Part shown: piece by piece, positions 61,013-64,000 of the stretch
Layout of the letters: every line of letters begins with the position of its first letter
Numbering within the stretch: position 1 is the first letter of the stretch
Assembly (NCBI GenBank): GCA_002071485.1
Contig: MWFF01000176.1
Span: 1-64,000 of the forward strand
Source: Verrucomicrobia bacterium ADurb.Bin006
GTDB taxonomy: Bacteria > Verrucomicrobiota > Verrucomicrobiia > Limisphaerales > J093
DNA: 64,000 bases
Direction of reading: 5' to 3'
Program-made: the position numbers and the translations under genes
The notes under the pieces: model-generated
What the model saw: the letters and a program-made list of their open reading frames with translations, nothing else
Databases searched by the model: none
Told to the model about the DNA's origin: nothing

Positions 61013-62203
61013 TCAAGGCTTGCGGGGTGGCGGCGGTTTGAGGATGGCGTCGCGGCGCAGAACGCGGAAGCGGTTGTAGACCTGGTCCTCGAGGTCCTGG
61101 GCGCGTTGCCGTATGTCCGGCTGGACGGGTTGGAGGACGGCGCAGGCTCGAGCGATGCTGTTGGTGATGCGTTCGAGTTGGAAGACGTTGGTGAAGAGTT
61201 CGCGGCAGCGGGCCTCGTAGAGCGTTTGGGCGACTGGAATATCGAACAGTGCCCAGGCGACACTGCCCGTCCAGCTCACGTCGAGATCGAGGTAGGACCG
61301 CTGAAACAACTGGTCCATGCCGTGCGGCATGAAGACGGCGCGGCCGTCGTCCGGGCGAAAGTAGACCCGGTAGTTGTTGCGGTTGAGGGGGTAGCCGTCC
61401 CAGTCCACAAGCATGACCGACAGGGCGGCATACGAGGCGAACCGGTCGACATCCAGCAGCGCTTCGAGCCGTTCCCAACGGCGATCTCGATCTTGTTCCT
61501 GCACGGCGGCGGCCAGGGCCTTGAGGTCGGAGCGATCCTTTGGGCCATCGCCCGAATCCAGTTCGAGGTCGTTCTGGATGTCCTGGACGAAGCCGCCGTC
61601 GTAGAGGTTGCCTTTGGCGCTTCCGAAGTAGATTCTGAGGAACTCCGTCTCGAACGCTTCCTTGAGCACGTACAGGCCGAGCTTCCGGTCGTTCAGTTCC
61701 ACCGTGGCCCACGCGACCCGCGTGGTGGGAACTCCCGCCGCCCGGAACAACTCGCTGCCCAAGTACTCGTTGAGAAAGGATGGGTCCTGCACCGAGTTGT
61801 TGAGGTGCAACCGGCGAATCCCGAAAAGACGCCGCCCGTCGACCCACTTGCTGAAATGCAGCGTCAAGGCCGGTTGGTCGTCAATAGGACGAAAGCTCCC
61901 GGCGGCTCCCTTGAGTTTGGCGGCCACATTGGTGAAGACTTGTCCGTTGACGACCGCCGTCATGGGGACGTACTCGCGCGGCTGTTCGCGCAGGGCGCGC
62001 AGATGCGCGGCGCGCAGGTGCAATCGAAATTCGAGCAGGGTCGGTGCGTCGAAGATTTCGCCACCGGGGACCAGACTGGGTTTGAGAGGCGGTTGACGGG
62101 TTGGGGAGGCCGTATCGCCGCCCAGGGTTGGCGGAGTGAGCAGTGCGAGGCAGATCAGAAAAGCCCTGCACCTGGCCGCAAGCGGTATGGGACCTTCCTT
62201 CAT
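61013..62203 (-). CDS. CotH-kinase-family protein, secreted
   Basis: 396 residues from ATG 62203. The signal peptide ends near LTPPTLGG. The CotH fold is shown by VNGQVFTNVAAKLKGAAGSF, DDQPALTLHFSKWVDGRRLF, LHLNNSVQDPSFLNEYLGSE, RAAGVPTTRVAWATVELN and GLYVLKEAFETEFL, with GNLYDGGF after it. The catalytic part is DWDGYPLNRNNYRVYFRPDD followed by MPHGMDQLFQ. CotH proteins are atypical protein kinases; in Gram-negative bacteria with many secreted proteins their targets are unknown. It stands between dprA and infA on the same strand. Confidence 0.85.
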   Translation of the reverse strand: MKEGPIPLAARCRAFLICLALLTPPTLGGDTASPTRQPPLKPSLVPGGEIFDAPTLLEFRLHLRAAHLRALREQPREYVPMTAVVNGQVFTNVAAKLKGAAGSFRPIDDQPALTLHFSKWVDGRRLFGIRRLHLNNSVQDPSFLNEYLGSELFRAAGVPTTRVAWATVELNDRKLGLYVLKEAFETEFLRIYFGSAKGNLYDGGFVQDIQNDLELDSGDGPKDRSDLKALAAAVQEQDRDRRWERLEALLDVDRFASYAALSVMLVDWDGYPLNRNNYRVYFRPDDGRAVFMPHGMDQLFQRSYLDLDVSWTGSVAWALFDIPVAQTLYEARCRELFTNVFQLERITNSIARACAVLQPVQPDIRQRAQDLEDQVYNRFRVLRRDAILKPPPPRKP

Positions 62204-62345
62204 CGCTGGGCGGTGTGGCCTCGAGAGGCTTCGGAGTGTCGAGGCGTCATGGTGCCAGGGACCAAGAGGGGGATGGCCGAGTCGAACCAGGTCGAATTGG
62301 GGTGGGTTCGACGCTTGTCGCGGAGATGCAGCGGTATGCGGCGCG

Positions 62346-62558
62346 CTACCCGATGCGCCAGACAATGCGGGCCTTGTTGAGGTCGTAGGGCGACATCTCC
62401 ATCTTCACGCGGTCGCCAGTGGTCAGGCGCACGAAGCGCTTGCGCATGCGTCCGGCGATCGTGGCCAGGACAACGTGGTTGTTGTCCAATTGCACCCGGA
62501 ACATGGTTCCTGCAAGCACCGTGATCACGCGGCCTTCCACTTCGATATGTTCTTGCAT
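62346..62558 (-). CDS. infA: Translation initiation factor IF-1
   Basis: 70 residues from the ATG at 62558: MQEHIEVEGRVITVLAGTMF then RVQLDNNHVVLATIAGRMRK and SPYDLNKARIVWRIG, a complete S1/OB-fold IF-1. It binds the ribosomal A site during initiation. An in-frame ATG five codons upstream exists, but the chosen start gives the family length. No ribosomal-protein operon surrounds it. Confidence 0.93.
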   Translation of the reverse strand: MQEHIEVEGRVITVLAGTMFRVQLDNNHVVLATIAGRMRKRFVRLTTGDRVKMEMSPYDLNKARIVWRIG

Positions 62559-63253
62559 GCAGCAGTTAAACACTCACCGCTCGGCGGCCTTGGCTTTGCA
62601 CTCGCATTGGCGTGCCGGCACCGTCGGAAACGAAAGCGGAGCTTGGTCCGTCAAGCCCCGCCCAATGCCAAGGCATGCCGCATTATCCGTTGTTGTGACG
62701 TGCCGATCGACCCGATTCGAGACGAGTCAACGCCTTCCGAAATTCGACATCTCACCTTTCCCCTCCGCGTCATGATTCGGTCATGGAACAAGTCTCTTGT
62801 CTTTGGAGCAGCGCATGATCCGGAAGACGCGGTGCCAGGGAGAATGCCGGGCGACACGGATTTGGCAAGCCCAATTGTGCCCGGTGTGGTGTGCTGGTGT
62901 GCTTTTCAATACTGCATTTCTGCGGAGCATTCGAGTTGCGCTCGGGCAACGGCTCAGGCCTGCGCCGGAAGAACCCACCCGGCTGCGAAGGCGAGCGACC
63001 ATAGCCTGGAACTTCAATCTCGCACAACGTACGCAGAGGCCGTCGGCGTCCTCGGGAACGGCGGCTTGCTGCCGACCGCTGCCCGCTTCGAGTTGAAGAA
63101 TCTGGCGGTTGAGAAGTTTAGTCTTCTTCGATGGCGCTTTTTTCTCAGGGTTCGTCCAGGAACCTTCTTCCTTATTGGGTTTCCTCTCCCGGTCGGGGGC
63201 GTGAGCTGGGACTGAATCAGCCCTGACCAAATAATGACTCAAAATGTTTTATG
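62559..63253. other. Stretch without a recognised gene
   Basis: About 700 bases. Open frames exist on both strands, the best being the minus frame at 62781-63242 with a Lys/Glu-rich start (WTNPEKKAPSKKTKLLNRQI), but none has a motif that I recognise and the second half of that frame looks like random Arg/Ser-rich translation. No RNA gene signature was seen. Confidence 0.45.
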
Positions 63254-63283
63254 TTGACATTTGTTGATATATAGCGTCATGAT
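63254..63283 (+). promoter_or_regulatory. Putative sigma-70-type promoter
   Basis: TTGACA at 63254-63259 matches the -35 consensus fully. CATGAT at 63278-63283 is a moderate -10, with an 18-base spacer. The surrounding sequence is the most AT-rich of the area. It points to the small helix-turn-helix gene that starts 36 bases further on. Confidence 0.45.
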
Positions 63284-63341
63284 ACCCGCAGACATTCACA
63301 CCAACATGACCGCATCCAATGAACGACGATATCATGACGCT
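63273..63341. promoter_or_regulatory. Perfect 11-base inverted repeat around the start of the helix-turn-helix gene
   Basis: AGCGTCATGAT (63273-63283) is matched by its exact reverse complement ATCATGACGCT (63331-63341). One arm overlaps the putative -10 element and the other lies just inside the coding region. Each arm contains the small palindrome TCATGA. This would suit a dimeric autoregulator that binds both sites. Confidence 0.4.
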
Positions 63342-63540
63342 GCCTGAACTGGCTGCTTACCTGAAGCTGGCGGAGCGCACGGTTTATGGCTACGCGCAGC
63401 GCGGGATCCTCCCGGGGATCAAAGTGTGTTCGGCCTGGCGGTTCAGGAGAGCCGATGTGCAGGCCTGGCTCGAGCAGCAGCGCCAGTTGACCGAGACGAG
63501 CACCTCCAAGCGATCCCGCAAGGAAGGAGCGAAGCCATGA
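63319..63540 (+). CDS. Small helix-turn-helix (excisionase/MerR-like, HTH_17) DNA-binding protein
   Basis: 73 residues. The fold is recognised by IMTLPELAAYLKLAERTVYG, then YAQRGILPGIKV, WRFRRADVQAWLEQQ and a basic tail, KRSRKEGAKP. Such proteins bind DNA as excisionases of mobile elements or as small regulators. Its stop overlaps the start of the next gene (ATGA, 63537-63540), so the two are translated as a unit. An inverted repeat spanning its start suggests self-regulation. No integrase is visible within the window. Confidence 0.8.
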   Translation: MNDDIMTLPELAAYLKLAERTVYGYAQRGILPGIKVCSAWRFRRADVQAWLEQQRQLTETSTSKRSRKEGAKP

Positions 63541-64000
63541 ACCATCGGGACGCCAAGCAACACTTGTTCGACAAAACGTTCCTGCTGGGTGCTGGGCGGC
63601 GACGAAGAGCCCTGAAGTTCCTCTTTGAAAAGGGCGACGCCGATGCGGTCCAGATCCTGATCGATGCCGTGGACCGGAATCATGTTTCGTCTTCCACGAT
63701 TCAGCAGTTCCTGGCGCAGCTCTCAGACCGCGAATCCGTCGAACTTCTGGTGGCGAGTTGGACTGCAAAACGCCAGCCGTGGCTCGGCCCGATCGCCGTC
63801 GATCGGGCCTTGAGCACTGGTGCCGCTTCCGCATTGCCGCTGGATCGTCAGACGGCCTGGCTGGTGGTGCCGCACGTGTCGGCCGGCGGCCAAAGGGCGG
63901 CCGCCGCGGAAGCCTATGTGCAACGTGCGATTCAGCAGCAACCCGACTTCGTGCCGGCGCTGGTTCTCAAACTGGGACGCAGCAACGCCCTGGCTCGCAG
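63537..64000 (+). CDS. Unknown helical protein, cut by the window end
   Basis: The frame is open from ATG 63537 to the last base (154 residues so far) without a stop. It begins MNHRDAKQHLFDKTFLLGAG and continues with helix pairs, including DADAVQILIDAVDRNHVSSS, TIQQFLAQLSDRESVELLVA and AYVQRAIQQQPDFVPALVLK. The last of these looks like a TPR or HEAT-type helical repeat. No catalytic motif or membrane span has appeared yet. Its translational coupling to the helix-turn-helix gene points to a joint function, which cannot be named. Confidence 0.7.
   Translation, partial: MNHRDAKQHLFDKTFLLGAGRRRRALKFLFEKGDADAVQILIDAVDRNHVSSSTIQQFLAQLSDRESVELLVASWTAKRQPWLGPIAVDRALSTGAASALPLDRQTAWLVVPHVSAGGQRAAAAEAYVQRAIQQQPDFVPALVLKLGRSNALAR

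Noticed and set aside
59713-63215. Long plus-strand frames (59713-61041, 61106-62380, 62136-63215)
   Set aside because: They run antisense to dprA, cotH and infA, which are certain; the part of the last frame beyond infA has no motif.
62781-63242. A 153-codon minus-strand frame with a Lys/Glu-rich start
   Set aside because: Its first third looks somewhat protein-like, but the rest is Arg/Ser-rich random-looking sequence and no start signal or homology is visible; left as an uncertain gap.

Overview
The window looks like a chromosomal segment of a GC-rich Gram-negative bacterium, most likely from the PVC group and probably Verrucomicrobiota. This is an inference from gene content, not a phylogenetic test. 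The pointers are an exosortase/PEP-CTERM regulatory locus, outer-membrane and lipoprotein genes, a hydrazine-synthase-alpha-like PD40/dihaem protein, a CotH-kinase protein, a twin-arginine GH5 enzyme, and a background of short palindromic and 'scrambled word' intergenic repeats. I saw no rRNA, tRNA, tmRNA or CRISPR array.

Layout. (1) 1-940: nested insertion-sequence debris, an ISL3-type transposase end inserted in an IS630-type transposase. (2) 1.7-14.3 kb: an envelope-polysaccharide region. It carries a hexapeptide acetyltransferase, an acyl carrier protein, an NAD-synthase-like ATP pyrophosphatase, an SGNH-type hydrolase, an AMP-forming ligase and an asparagine-synthase-type amidotransferase, followed by a full dTDP-L-rhamnose set (rfbA, C, D, B). 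Two decayed relatives of the SGNH gene lie nearby, one of them next to a broken PEP-CTERM anchor. (3) 14.3-18.2 kb: an accessory patch with a frameshifted VanZ gene, two HEPN/MNT toxin-antitoxin pairs, a dead VapBC pair and several repeat families. One HEPN/MNT pair is bracketed by 112-bp direct repeats. (4) 18.2-30 kb: the exosortase locus, consisting of an outer-membrane barrel, exosortase, PrsK kinase, two PrsR-type regulators separated by a polysaccharide-export lipoprotein, and a large PrsT-like TPR lipoprotein, closed by a strong terminator.

(5) 30-41 kb: mostly housekeeping genes, including a SWIM/SNF2 helicase, a membrane protein, arginine decarboxylase, a HAD phosphatase, a ClC channel with CBS domains, YqgE and a spermidine-synthase-fold protein. 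(6) 41.6-49.6 kb: a translationally coupled set of PadR-type regulator, alpha-2-macroglobulin with an extra N-terminal HAAS-like domain, and penicillin-binding protein 1C. (7) 49.8-62.6 kb: a minus-strand block with a six-hairpin glycosidase-like protein, the dihaem protein, a Cys-rich unknown coupled to a small protein, GH5, a DegT remnant, DprA, CotH kinase and IF-1. (8) The window ends in a new plus-strand operon with a small helix-turn-helix protein coupled to an unknown gene that runs off the edge.

How they work together: regions 2 and 4 are probably one functional unit that makes, modifies and exports a rhamnose-containing surface polysaccharide under PrsK/PrsR control, with exosortase processing PEP-CTERM surface proteins. 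The most notable observations are the PrsR paralogue that has lost its sigma-54 contact loop and part of its ATPase site, the carrier/ligase/amidotransferase module, the repeat-bracketed HEPN/MNT pair, and the number of genes entered or cut by repeat sequences.
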